Assembly (NCBI RefSeq): GCF_004337505.1
Contig: NZ_SJZI01000044.1
Coordinates: forward strand, 1-64,000
Source of the DNA: Flaviaestuariibacter flavus
Lineage (GTDB): Bacteria; Bacteroidota; Bacteroidia; Chitinophagales; Chitinophagaceae
DNA length: 64,000 nt
Direction: 5' to 3'
Below the pieces are notes generated by a model. The model did no database searches. It worked only from the letters and a program-made list of their open reading frames with translations, and was not told the DNA's origin. This document shows, piece by piece, positions 46,611 to 55,581 of the stretch. Numbering within the stretch: the first letter of the stretch is position 1; each line of letters starts with the position of its first letter. The position numbers were made by a program, and so were the translations under genes.

Positions 46611-48536
46611 CTAACCGGCAGCCGTAACCGAAATGCAGGGAAAGTGGAGGCACACAGTGGTTCCTTCGCCCTTGCGGCCCGCAACGGAAATGCTTCCCTG
46701 GTGGGCGTGCATGATCTTGCGGCAAAGCGGCAGCCCGAGGCCATTGCCGCTGAAGCCCGCGTCGTGCGCCCGGAAAAAGAGATCGCACACCCGGTCGTTG
46801 CAGGCAGGGTCGAAGCCGCTGCCATTGTCCGTCACCGCTAGCAGCAGCATGGACGGCCCGTTTCCGCGGGGCACCTCCTCGGCGCTCACCTGCACCCGGA
46901 GCGGCCGGTCGGGCTGGCGGAATTTCAGCGCGTTGGTAAACAGTTCTTCAAAAAGCAGGCGCAGCTGCGCCGGGTACGCCCGTATCTCCGGCAGGGACGT
47001 CCAATGAATATTGCCGGCAAGGCCAAGGCGCGTTGCTTCCGTGCGCAGTAAGGTGTCAAGATCAGTAGGGCTGCGCGATTCCTGCGGAAGGTTTTTCTGG
47101 AAGTCGGCGAGGCTGTTCACGAGGCTTTCCATACGCTCGGCGGCGCGTCCGGCTTTTTCGAGCAGCTCGGGGCCCGTTTTGCTGCCGGGTGCCAGCGCGC
47201 CAAGCGCGCTGAGGAAATAGCGGATCTTGCGTACCGGCGCGCGCAGGTCGTGCGAAGCGGCATAGAGTACGCTGTCGAGCTCCTGGTTGCGCTCGGCAAG
47301 CTCCCGGTTCACCCGCGCCAGTTCTTCGTTCTTCTGCAGCAGCTCCGTGTGGTCTTCCGCAACCACCATAACGTTCGTGATCGTGCCTTGCTCATCGTGC
47401 AGGGGCATCAGGCTGACGCGCCCCCGGGCTTCACCCTGCAGGAAACGGTAGTTGTCGCTCACCACCACTTCGCCGGTCCAGCATTGTTCAAGTTGCTGAA
47501 AGATGTCGCTGTCGCGGAACCCGGGTCCGTAGATATCATATACGCTTCGCCCCAGCACCTCGTCGCGGCTGCGACCTACATACTCCATAAAGCGCTGGTT
47601 GGCTTCCTGGACGATGTATTCGCGGTTGAACACGAGGATCACATCGCGGCTGGCATCGAACACCGAGCGGAGGGCCGAACGGTGGCGCACCACTGCCTGC
47701 AGCTGCCCGCGCATCGCGTTTGCCGCCGCCTCCTGCTCCTGCCGCCGCTGCACCAGCTCCGTGATGTCCTGCGTCATCAGCATCACCCCGTAAACGAGCC
47801 CATCGCCAAATGTAAGCGGGATAAAATACGCATTGGCATAGCCGCCGCTCAGCGAGAAGGGGATGTTCTTGTACTCCACCGGCTTTCCCGTAAGCGCCTC
47901 CTGCATGCCGGTATAGAAAACCGAAGTTTCCAGCCAGGGAAAGACTTCGAGCACCTGCCTTCCGATCATTTCTTCGGAGGTTTTGCCGGCATACTTCAGA
48001 AAAGCTTTGTTGACGGCGCGGTATACGAGGCCGGTGTCGAGCACGGCGATATAGTCGTGGGTGTGGTCGAGGATCGCTTCGGCGATGCGGGCCCTGCTTT
48101 CCAGCAGCACGTCTTTTTCGTGCAGGGCCGTGCGCAGCTTGCCGATCTCATTGAACTGCTTCATTACCGGCGTGATGTCGCGCAGGAGGCACAGGCCGCC
48201 GATGATGGTGCCCCCGTGATTGCGCAGCGGGTTGGCGCGCCACTCAAAAAAACCTTCTTCGGAGCGGTAGCGCTCGTTGCTGAAATGCGCGGCGCCCGTC
48301 CAGAGCTGCTCCAGCACGGCCCGCCGCGCCGGTGTGTCGAGCTCGGGAAGCAGTTCAAAAAGGGAACGCCCGGCGGCGTCATCGACGCTGCTGCCCATCC
48401 ATCGGGCAAAAGCCTGGTTCACCTGCAGCACCTTGAAATTACAATCAAAGGCGATGATGCGCTCCACCATATTTTCCAAAATGAGTTCGGAGAAATCAGT
48501 GGCCGAAATGAGCGGTCCGGGAGCGCTTTGTTGCAT
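46611..48536 (-). CDS. Multi-PAS sensor histidine kinase
   Basis: A 641-residue soluble histidine kinase with three PAS domains (about 12-120, 150-265, 285-395), a short coiled coil, and a HisKA-type dimerisation domain with the phospho-acceptor H429 in YAASHDLRAPVRKI. The HATPase_c domain (about 520-641) has the N box ELFTNALKF, G1 VTDNGSGFD and G2 SGNGLGLPLCRKI. No membrane segment, so it senses an internal signal. A response regulator is encoded 1.1 kb away on the other strand (49653). The PAS-only protein downstream is probably related by duplication. Confidence 0.92.
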   Translation of the reverse strand: MQQSAPGPLISATDFSELILENMVERIIAFDCNFKVLQVNQAFARWMGSSVDDAAGRSLFELLPELDTPARRAVLEQLWTGAAHFSNERYRSEEGFFEWRANPLRNHGGTIIGGLCLLRDITPVMKQFNEIGKLRTALHEKDVLLESRARIAEAILDHTHDYIAVLDTGLVYRAVNKAFLKYAGKTSEEMIGRQVLEVFPWLETSVFYTGMQEALTGKPVEYKNIPFSLSGGYANAYFIPLTFGDGLVYGVMLMTQDITELVQRRQEQEAAANAMRGQLQAVVRHRSALRSVFDASRDVILVFNREYIVQEANQRFMEYVGRSRDEVLGRSVYDIYGPGFRDSDIFQQLEQCWTGEVVVSDNYRFLQGEARGRVSLMPLHDEQGTITNVMVVAEDHTELLQKNEELARVNRELAERNQELDSVLYAASHDLRAPVRKIRYFLSALGALAPGSKTGPELLEKAGRAAERMESLVNSLADFQKNLPQESRSPTDLDTLLRTEATRLGLAGNIHWTSLPEIRAYPAQLRLLFEELFTNALKFRQPDRPLRVQVSAEEVPRGNGPSMLLLAVTDNGSGFDPACNDRVCDLFFRAHDAGFSGNGLGLPLCRKIMHAHQGSISVAGRKGEGTTVCLHFPCISVTAAG

Positions 48537-48758
48537 AGCTTGACATTATAACGGGAAAGGGCAGGTGAAAATAAAACAAAGCCCGGCGCTTTCTAATAAT
48601 TTTTTAATCTTTCGCCAATCCGGACAGTTTCTATTGCACAATTTTGAAATATATAGCGGCCGGAACCCATAATTCTGCAACTTTGTCCAACCCATTTGAC
48701 ATTTACCTGTGCCTGCACGTCAAAAAGGTTGACATAATCCAGCAAAAAAAGCAACGGT

Positions 48759-49631
48759 TTGAGCTACTTCGCCCAAAATTTGAAGCATCTGAGAAAGCGG
48801 TCTGCGAAAACGCAGGAGCAGCTGGGTCAGGATATCCGGCTGGGCCGCACCACGATCGCCAATTACGAGGCCGGCTTTTCGAGTCCTACCGACCCGGAGG
48901 TGCTGATCCGCCTCTCGCACGTCTTCGGCGTTTCGATCGACGAACTGCTGACGCGCGATCTGTCGCAGGCATTTTCCAACGCGGCACCGAACCGAACGGC
49001 GGCCGCGGCTCCTCCGCCATCGCCGCTTACCGACTTCGTCCGTCGCCGGCAGGTGCTTTACGAAACCACCCTAAAACTGCATCATTCCATGGGTACGCCG
49101 AACGTCATTGTTGTAGACAGCCAGGGCGAAGAGAAGATTGTTTTCGTGCCGAAAGAAGAAGCGGTGCTCTACAGCGAGCGACGTAAGGAAAGCGCCTGGC
49201 TCGGCTCCCTGCCGCTTTATGCGTTGCCAGGCCTGCAGCCCGAGACGCACCGCATGTTCGAGGTGGCAGACGGCGCCATGAGTCCCCGCTTCACGCCCGG
49301 CGACCGCATCGTATGCCGCTGGCTTGCCGGCCTCGACGACCTGCGCGACGGGCATGCCTACCTCGTGGTGACGCAGGCTGGCCTCTGGCTGCGCCGCGTG
49401 CTCAACCGCCTGCCCGAGCAGGGCGGCCTGCAGCTGGTGGCCGACGATCCCACCGCCGTGCCGCCTTCGGCGCCCACCAATGTGCGCCGCGAAGACCTCC
49501 TCGAGCTCTGGTCGGTAGAGTGGGTGATCAGCGCCAACCTCGCCCCGCCGATGAGCCAGGTGTACGGCCGCATCGCCGACCTGGAACAGCAGCTCCGCAA
49601 CCTGAACAGCCGCCTCAACGACCGCCCTTAA
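48759..49631 (+). CDS. XRE-family regulator with a C-terminal S24-like domain
   Basis: A 290-residue protein with an N-terminal HTH (about 5-65; TQEQLGQDIRLGRTTIANYE) and a C-terminal LexA/S24-type beta fold (about 150-245, with GAMSPRFTPGDRI). The residue that would be the catalytic Ser (SM in LexA) is Ala here, and no matching Lys is seen, so self-cleavage is unlikely. A C-terminal helix (RIADLEQQLRNLNSRL) suggests oligomerisation. The start is TTG, consistent with the conserved SYFAQNLKHLRK beginning. A response regulator follows after 21 bp and is likely co-transcribed. Confidence 0.85.
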   Translation: MSYFAQNLKHLRKRSAKTQEQLGQDIRLGRTTIANYEAGFSSPTDPEVLIRLSHVFGVSIDELLTRDLSQAFSNAAPNRTAAAAPPPSPLTDFVRRRQVLYETTLKLHHSMGTPNVIVVDSQGEEKIVFVPKEEAVLYSERRKESAWLGSLPLYALPGLQPETHRMFEVADGAMSPRFTPGDRIVCRWLAGLDDLRDGHAYLVVTQAGLWLRRVLNRLPEQGGLQLVADDPTAVPPSAPTNVRREDLLELWSVEWVISANLAPPMSQVYGRIADLEQQLRNLNSRLNDRP

Positions 49632-49652
49632 TCCTTTTCCACCCGAACCATT

Positions 49653-50060
49653 ATGAACGCAGCCTATACGATCTATTATGCCGAAGACGACCTCGACGAC
49701 CTCTACATCCTGAGCGAGGTGATGGAGGCTTATCCCGAGGTGTCGCTCCGGCATTTCGCCAACGGGCAGCTGCTGCTCGAGACGCTGGCGCGCACCGTGC
49801 CCGGCGCCTGGCCCTGCCTCATCCTGCTCGATCTCAACATGCCGCAACTCGATGGCCGGGAGACCCTCATGCAGCTCCGCGCCAATGATGCCTGGAACAG
49901 TATCCCGGTAGTGCTGTTCACCACATCCAACAGCGTGCTCGACCTGCGCTTCGCCGCGCAGTGGCAGGTGGAGCTCATCACAAAGCCGCTCCTGTTCGAC
50001 GGCATGGAGCAGGTAGCCCGCCGCATCGTGGGTCACTGCCGCTCCCGGCTCGCGCGCTGA
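49653..50060 (+). CDS. Single-domain response regulator
   Basis: A 135-residue receiver domain with the acidic pair (YYAEDDLDD), the phosphorylated Asp60 in ILLDLNMPQLDG, Thr in VLFTTSN and Lys in ITKPL. No output domain, as in CheY or Rcp-like proteins that pass phosphate to, or bind, other partners. It is adjacent to the XRE regulator and close to a multi-PAS kinase of the type that often pairs with such receivers. Confidence 0.93.
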   Translation: MNAAYTIYYAEDDLDDLYILSEVMEAYPEVSLRHFANGQLLLETLARTVPGAWPCLILLDLNMPQLDGRETLMQLRANDAWNSIPVVLFTTSNSVLDLRFAAQWQVELITKPLLFDGMEQVARRIVGHCRSRLAR

Positions 50061-50099
50061 CGGGCTGCGCCGGTTTGCCTATATTCGTAAACCGACTGT

Positions 50100-51383
50100 A
50101 TGCCCGCCGTCGCCTCATACCTGCCCCGTCCGCTGCCCCTGTTGCTCGTGTTGCTGTATGCAGCCTTTTGCGTGCCCATGGCGGGTATCGTGCTGCAATA
50201 TATTCCTGCCGGCACCGACACGGCCTTCCTCGGCATCAAGCAGCAGTATGTAGCGCGGCCCTGGTATCTCCCTGCTTTTTATCTCCATGTATTTATCGCC
50301 GTCCTGGCATTGCCCGCGGGGATCACGCAGTTTTTTGCCGTGCTGCGCCGGCGCTTACCTGCCCTGCACCGCTGGCAGGGGCGCATCTACGTGGTGTCGA
50401 TTCTTGCGGTGGGGGCGCCCTCGGGCTTCGCGATTGGCCTTGTTGCCAATGGTGGCGTGGCGTCGCGTATCTCCTTTTGCGGGCTGGCGCTGCTCTGGTG
50501 GTACAGCAGCTTCCGCGCGGTGCAGGAAGCGCGCCGCGGCTCCTTTGACGCACTGCTTGCCGCCGGCTGTGCCGAGCAACCGGCTCCGGTGGCCCAGGCA
50601 AGAAAGGATAAGAAAGCTCCCGGCTCCTACCAGCCGAAAGTAGAAACGGGCATCGAAGGTTATTGTTCGGGCGATTTCATTACAGACGGTGAGAACGTTG
50701 ACTGGATGAGCAACACGCGCATCACCTTCCGCATTGATTCAGTGCGGGCGGGAACCATATTTGGCAACACCATCGTTGCCGGAAACCTGCGTCCTTTTCA
50801 AGGTACGCTCACACGCAAAGGCGCTGGCTGGACCTTCACAGCCCGCGAGCCCGGCGACGACCCCCACGACGGCGCCTTCACCGCTTATATCGATAAGGAA
50901 GTGCTCGACGGCGGCTGGGAGTGCTTCGACAACAGGGTGAAATTTCCGAAGCGCAGGTACGAGCTCACGCGACGCACGGTTCGCTACGATCCGAAGCTGA
51001 TGCCCGACAACTCCATCCGCGAAGCCTTTCTGTACGCTACCCGGAATGGCGAAAAAAGGGAAGAGGAAGAAGCACTGGTGGGCGAATACTTCAGCGACGC
51101 TGTGTTCCGCCTCAACGCTTCCACGCGCACCCTGCAGCCATCCGACCTCGAGAACCTCTATAAGGCCGATCTCGAATTGCTGCGCAACGCCATTTATGCC
51201 CGCCATGGCTACAGCTTCCGCAACCCGCGCATGCGTACCGCTTTTGACCACTCGGTTGATTGGTACGTGCCCGTGTCCGCAGACGTTACCGGCGAGCTGA
51301 CGCCGCTGGAGCGAAAGAACATCGCGCTCATCAAGCGCTATGAACAACACGCCGAAAAATACTATGATTCCTTCGGTCGCTGA
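50100..51383 (+). CDS. DUF2306-like membrane domain fused to a YARHG domain
   Basis: A 427-residue protein. Residues 1-145 contain four membrane helices with the DUF2306 hallmark HRWQGRIYV, but the usual last part of that family is absent. The sequence then runs into ALLAAGCAEQPAPV, which reads as a lipoprotein signal (lipobox AAGC) followed by a linker. A beta-rich domain (about 185-310) and a C-terminal YARHG domain (about 345-420; LRNAIYARHGYSF) follow. This looks like a fusion of a truncated membrane-protein gene with a former lipoprotein gene. A sequencing deletion cannot be excluded. Function unknown; YARHG domains are usually outside the cytoplasm. Confidence 0.75.
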   Translation: MPAVASYLPRPLPLLLVLLYAAFCVPMAGIVLQYIPAGTDTAFLGIKQQYVARPWYLPAFYLHVFIAVLALPAGITQFFAVLRRRLPALHRWQGRIYVVSILAVGAPSGFAIGLVANGGVASRISFCGLALLWWYSSFRAVQEARRGSFDALLAAGCAEQPAPVAQARKDKKAPGSYQPKVETGIEGYCSGDFITDGENVDWMSNTRITFRIDSVRAGTIFGNTIVAGNLRPFQGTLTRKGAGWTFTAREPGDDPHDGAFTAYIDKEVLDGGWECFDNRVKFPKRRYELTRRTVRYDPKLMPDNSIREAFLYATRNGEKREEEEALVGEYFSDAVFRLNASTRTLQPSDLENLYKADLELLRNAIYARHGYSFRNPRMRTAFDHSVDWYVPVSADVTGELTPLERKNIALIKRYEQHAEKYYDSFGR

Positions 51384-51836
51384 AGCAGCGCGTACTTTTA
51401 CGAAAGGCCTCCTTTTTTACGCCGTAAGCTCACGGCATTCAGTTTCAACTCAATGCAGGTGGCTGCGTCTTCCGCGGCTTGCCGGCAAGCCGCAAACATA
51501 CGTGCCCCGGCCTGCTACGGATGGTGTGAATTGCCGTAATTATACGCTCAAAACGGGGTTGAAAATTCAGTATTAATACGGATTGCGCGGGTCCTTCCTG
51601 CACAGTAGCTTTGGCTTACAAACCACTGTTATGAGATCGAAACCAGGCTACCCGGCAGCGCCGCCGGGCTGAAGACGCCGGCCCGTTAACGTCTTTCCTT
51701 AACCTCTTTTTCCTCGAAAAACATTGCAGCAGATCCTGCTGAGCCGCCCGGACCGAAGCCGGCAGCGGACAGGCTGCTCCTGTGCCCCTGCGCGAACCTG
51801 TATCCACCGATTACTTAACCATAAATAACCCGCCAC
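51384..51836. other. Long spacer and leader upstream of the six-gene block
   Basis: It holds a perfect 20-bp palindrome GCGGCTTGCCGGCAAGCCGC (51474-51493), then a promoter (51583-51613) and a leader of about 215 nt. The leader has a 13-codon mini-ORF (51631-51672, MRSKPGYPAAPPG), a CCCGGC/GCCGGG hairpin inside it (51651-51668), and a weak AAGACG/CGTCTT stem (51672-51695) followed by a T-rich stretch. Attenuation is possible but not demonstrated. Confidence 0.5.
51583..51613 (+). promoter_or_regulatory. Promoter of the six-gene block
   Basis: TTG at 51583-51585 and TAGCTTTG at 51606-51613, separated by 20 bp, match the Bacteroidota TTTG / TAnnTTTG promoter well. It is the only good promoter-like sequence I found before the block, and later intergenic gaps are only -4 to 30 bp. 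Confidence 0.65.
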
Positions 51837-53240
51837 ATGTCACAAAGCACTGATGAAATCATCCTGCGCGCCGCCTGGAAGCTTGTCTGGACACCCAATA
51901 CGCCCTATTACCTGCCTGACGTACTCCGGAACGGCGTTCATTCCGGCAACATCAACATCCCCGCGCTTGAAGGGGCTGCGGTGGGCGATATCGGTCCCAT
52001 CAACCTGTTCAAGGACGATGTGCTCGGCTACATCACGGTGCGTATGATGAACAACACGGTAAGCGGACTTTCGTCAATCACCGACGGGGGGCTCGATTAC
52101 AATGACGGCACAAAAACGCTGCGCCTCACCGTTGGCTTTGGCGGCCTGTCGTTCAAAGGCAGCTATGAAGTCGCATCGGGCGGCGTCACCGGCTGCGCCA
52201 TTGCTTCGGCCAACTCGGTGCTCAACGTGTTCCGCAGTCTCAAAGCCACCGGTGAAGATGATCCCAATATCAACCTGGCGTATCAATACCGCGACCGCCT
52301 GACACAGCCCGACAACCCCAACGGCAACCTGCTGGTGAATACATTTTACGACCAGAACGACACCATCAACACAGTGGTGCTGGCGCAAAACGCGATGGTC
52401 GGCGGAAAGGTCAACAAGACGAACGGGATGTTTCATAACGCCTGGCTGAAGCACACCACCAACGGGCAGGATACGTCCTATTATATGAACAATACCTCCA
52501 ACGCTGCGAAAAATCCAGACAGCGGCGGATCCGGCTTTAACGACGACGATTATAATTCGCATGGCTTCTATATGGAAACCCTGCTCACGTACGAAGCCGT
52601 CAACCTGCGTAATCTTGGCGACCCGCGCGGGGAAGCGCTTTACAACTCCATCAAGTCGAATTCCTCCAACGGTTCGGAGTCGCTCGAAGACCATGCAAAG
52701 GGCTATACCGGCAGCTCCGTGGGCGACTTCATGGGCTACGTTAAAGAAGGCGGTGTCACCGCCCGGATGCAGGCACGCGCCATCGCACCCGAACTGCTGC
52801 AACGGAAGCAATCGCTTTACGAAGATGCGCGGGCCGCGGCGCAGGCGCATTATGAAGACTGGATCGCCAACGACCGCCATGAGGAATTTCTAAATACGAC
52901 TGCGCGCTTCGCTTCTGTGAACGATATCGTACAGCTTACCGGTCACTTTACCGACAATTTTTCGATACCTGCAGTTACCCTCATCGCCGGCATCAGCACC
53001 ACGGGCGGCAACCTGACGGTAAGCATATCCGATATACAGGCCCATATCGGCGCCCTGAATATCGAGCTGCAGCCCGACAAGGCCTCCGACCTCAATACCA
53101 GGGTACAGAACGGCATTGCCAACGCGGGCTTTATGCAAAGCCTGATGAAGACGAAGGTGGAAAACGCCATCAATTCCAATGACGTGAAAACCTACCTGAG
53201 CGGCCGCCTCAACGATGCCATCCGCAAAATTTTCGGATAA
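51837..53240 (+). CDS. Beta-rich protein, first of the six-gene block; paralogue of the last
   Basis: A 467-residue protein without signal peptide or membrane segment. The N-terminus (WTPNTPYYLPDVLRNG) aligns with that of the protein at 60777 (PDPNSPFFLPRMLGQQ). Both then show a V-x-GL-x-x turn, alternating hydrophobic strands and a GxY motif (MNNTVSGLSSITDGG, GLSFKGSYEV), and both end in an amphipathic helix. This pattern recalls lipid-binding TULIP-like proteins (takeout/JHBP, P47/OrfX), but only by eye. A central insert (about 150-345) is Asn/Asp/Ser-rich with a helical part. The function is unknown; a hydrophobic-ligand role is inference. Confidence 0.6.
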   Translation: MSQSTDEIILRAAWKLVWTPNTPYYLPDVLRNGVHSGNINIPALEGAAVGDIGPINLFKDDVLGYITVRMMNNTVSGLSSITDGGLDYNDGTKTLRLTVGFGGLSFKGSYEVASGGVTGCAIASANSVLNVFRSLKATGEDDPNINLAYQYRDRLTQPDNPNGNLLVNTFYDQNDTINTVVLAQNAMVGGKVNKTNGMFHNAWLKHTTNGQDTSYYMNNTSNAAKNPDSGGSGFNDDDYNSHGFYMETLLTYEAVNLRNLGDPRGEALYNSIKSNSSNGSESLEDHAKGYTGSSVGDFMGYVKEGGVTARMQARAIAPELLQRKQSLYEDARAAAQAHYEDWIANDRHEEFLNTTARFASVNDIVQLTGHFTDNFSIPAVTLIAGISTTGGNLTVSISDIQAHIGALNIELQPDKASDLNTRVQNGIANAGFMQSLMKTKVENAINSNDVKTYLSGRLNDAIRKIFG

Positions 53241-53268
53241 CCCTTTCAACCAAAATAAAACCCTGCTT

Positions 53269-54531
53269 ATGAGTTACGACATCGCTATCGGCGTGCAGCA
53301 ACAGCAACTGAATACCTGCAGCCAGCAACTTTACAGCCGTGTGCCCGGCCTCTTCCAGGGACAGGGCAGCAACCCGAAATTCCCGGGTATCACGATGACC
53401 TGGTCGGCCTCCGCCGCGCCGACCTTCAACCTGTCGCCCTCGGCGGCTACGGTGAAGTGCCTGCACGATGCCGCCCGCGGGCAGCTTACCGATGCGCATC
53501 ACGATGTGCTGACAACAGAGCTGGTGGCTTCCGCACTGAACAACATGCCGGCTTTCGAGTTTACCTTTTCCAACCTGCACGTGGTGCTGCAGCAGCCCGG
53601 CGGCGAGCAAACAACACTCGACATCCCCGCCACCATTGCCTGCCTGCTGCAGGTGAGCGGCGGCGACCTGCAGTTTGTGGCCAACAGCGTCACCATCCCG
53701 CAGCAATCCGATCCTACGCAGGACTTCTTTGTTCAGTACCTCGTAAAGCCGCAACTGCTCGAAACCGTCAAGCAGACGCTTGCCGGGCTCAAGGTGCCGG
53801 CGCCGCAGATGCCCGGCATCCAGCTGACGCCGATCACCGCTACCATCCAGAACGGGTACGTGCTCGGTCTTGCCAACCTGGGATGGAAGGGGCCTGCCAG
53901 TTTCGACGGGCTCGACTGGCCCGGCGGCGGCTTCTTTGCCGTAATGAGCCAGGACGCGATGCAGGCCGTTACCAACGCAGCCATCGGCACCACCAGGAAT
54001 ATTCCCGGCGGCGGCGACGTAGGCACCGATGTGGGCGGCGCCGACTACAGCTACTCGATCAACATCCGCAACCCGACGATCGCTTTCAGCGGACCGAATA
54101 TCGAGATCCATTTCGGCATCGACGGCAATGTGTCGGCACATGTAAAAGTGCTGTTTGTAAAGATCGGCGTCAACTACGACGTGCTGGGCGGCCCGGCGCC
54201 GATCGCCTATACCGCGCTGGGGCCGGCGTCGGGCAGCAATATGAACATCGTGGCCCGCAGCCTCAACGCCTTCACCTTCCTGCTCAAGCCGTCGGGCAGC
54301 GTGCTCGACAAGATCCTCTCGGCGATCACCTGGCCCATCACACAGGCCATCACCGCCGTGGTTGCGCCCATCGTTACCACCAGCCTGCACAATATCAACT
54401 TCACCAGCTATCGCCTGCCTGATTATTCGGTGAGCATCCAGGGCCACACCCTGCAGTTCACCCCGCAGGTAGAGCGGGTGGATACGGTGCCGGGCCGTGT
54501 GCGCATCACCGGTAATCTCCAGGTTTCCTAA
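53269..54531 (+). CDS. Beta-rich, possibly TULIP-like protein (second gene of the block)
   Basis: A 420-residue cytoplasmic-looking protein that starts MSYDIAIGVQQQQLNTCSQQ, an amphipathic helix, then long alternating hydrophobic strands. Two halves seem to repeat the layout: strands to about residue 150, helix LLETVKQTLAGL, more strands, helix MSQDAMQAVTNAA, then strands again (NIEIHFGIDGNVSAHVKVLF). This is the layout of two-domain TULIP lipid-binding proteins such as BPI or clostridial P47, but I cannot confirm it by alignment. It starts 28 bp after the previous stop. No catalytic motif seen. Confidence 0.55.
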   Translation: MSYDIAIGVQQQQLNTCSQQLYSRVPGLFQGQGSNPKFPGITMTWSASAAPTFNLSPSAATVKCLHDAARGQLTDAHHDVLTTELVASALNNMPAFEFTFSNLHVVLQQPGGEQTTLDIPATIACLLQVSGGDLQFVANSVTIPQQSDPTQDFFVQYLVKPQLLETVKQTLAGLKVPAPQMPGIQLTPITATIQNGYVLGLANLGWKGPASFDGLDWPGGGFFAVMSQDAMQAVTNAAIGTTRNIPGGGDVGTDVGGADYSYSINIRNPTIAFSGPNIEIHFGIDGNVSAHVKVLFVKIGVNYDVLGGPAPIAYTALGPASGSNMNIVARSLNAFTFLLKPSGSVLDKILSAITWPITQAITAVVAPIVTTSLHNINFTSYRLPDYSVSIQGHTLQFTPQVERVDTVPGRVRITGNLQVS

Positions 54532-54546
54532 ACCCAAAATCACCAT

Positions 54547-55566
54547 ATGAAACAATTCGCAACTGCCGCGCGCACGCTGCTGCGGCACCTGCTGCTCGCC
54601 CTGCTGCTGCTGGCTTCGCTGGGTGGCTTTACGCAGGTTACGGCACTCACAACCGCCACCGCGCCCTCGGGCAACATGATGGACGTTTATTTCCTCGACG
54701 TCGCACAGGGCAACTGCGTCCTCATCAAGCTACCCAACGGCAAATTCATGCTCTATGATGCCGGCTCCACTTCCTCGAAGATCGACAAGAACGTCGTTGC
54801 CGGCCGCATCCGAACCATCACCGGCGGCGCGCAGATCAGCACGGTCTTTCTCTCGCACGCCGATGCCGATCACATCAACATTCTTCCCTACATCACGGAG
54901 GCCGCCAAGCCCACCTTTGTGCATATCAGCGGGCAGAAGAGCGACTACGAGGACGTGCTGGACAGCTGGATAAAAAACCTGCCGAAGAATACCACCTGGG
55001 TCACCTACGGACCCAACTATTCATCCACGAAGCCTTCTTCGAATATCGACGGCGACCCGATGGTAAACGTGTACGTGATGGCGGCCAACGTTACCGGCGA
55101 TGCCAATACACAAAGCCTCGTGATATCGCTCGACTATGGAAAGAACAATGCCCTGCTCACCGGCGATGCCACGCAGACGACGGAGAATTTTATCCTGTCG
55201 CAATGGGCTTCCTCGGCGGTGGCTGCCACCATCTTTTCTTTCGGCCACCACGGTTCCAACCATTCGAGCAGCCCGCAATTCATCACCGCTGTTAACCCGA
55301 ACATCGGCGTTTTTTCGGCCAGCGCCGAGCATATGGGCTACGGCCACCCGCGCTGCGAACTGCTCAACTACGTTCAGGGCTACGTGGATGCAAACGGCAA
55401 GAACGGCGTTACGATACAATCGCACCAGATCGATTGCTGGCGCTCCGACCTGGGTAACTACGTCTTCGAGCACAACGACCTCGGTGTTTTCCTGACCGCC
55501 ACGCAGGGCGATATCCGCTTCCGCTGCGACGGGGTCAACTATATGGTGGAGGTAAGCCGACTCTGA
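54547..55566 (+). CDS. Exported ComEC/Rec2-type metallo-beta-lactamase-fold hydrolase
   Basis: A 339-residue protein with an N-terminal signal or anchor helix (about 8-30). The metallo-beta-lactamase core matches the soluble hydrolase domain of ComEC: DVYFLDVAQGNCVLIKLPNG, the metal motif FLSHADADHIN (HxDxDH), LLTGDATQTTE and FGHHGSNHSS. ComEC-type domains hydrolyse phosphodiesters, but here no ComEC membrane part is present, and the substrate could be another phosphate ester. It is the only exported member of the block. The start lies 15 bp after the previous stop. The C-terminus (about 280-339) is an added strand-rich segment of unknown role. Confidence 0.8.
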   Translation: MKQFATAARTLLRHLLLALLLLASLGGFTQVTALTTATAPSGNMMDVYFLDVAQGNCVLIKLPNGKFMLYDAGSTSSKIDKNVVAGRIRTITGGAQISTVFLSHADADHINILPYITEAAKPTFVHISGQKSDYEDVLDSWIKNLPKNTTWVTYGPNYSSTKPSSNIDGDPMVNVYVMAANVTGDANTQSLVISLDYGKNNALLTGDATQTTENFILSQWASSAVAATIFSFGHHGSNHSSSPQFITAVNPNIGVFSASAEHMGYGHPRCELLNYVQGYVDANGKNGVTIQSHQIDCWRSDLGNYVFEHNDLGVFLTATQGDIRFRCDGVNYMVEVSRL

Positions 55567-55581
55567 TTAAACGAACCGATC

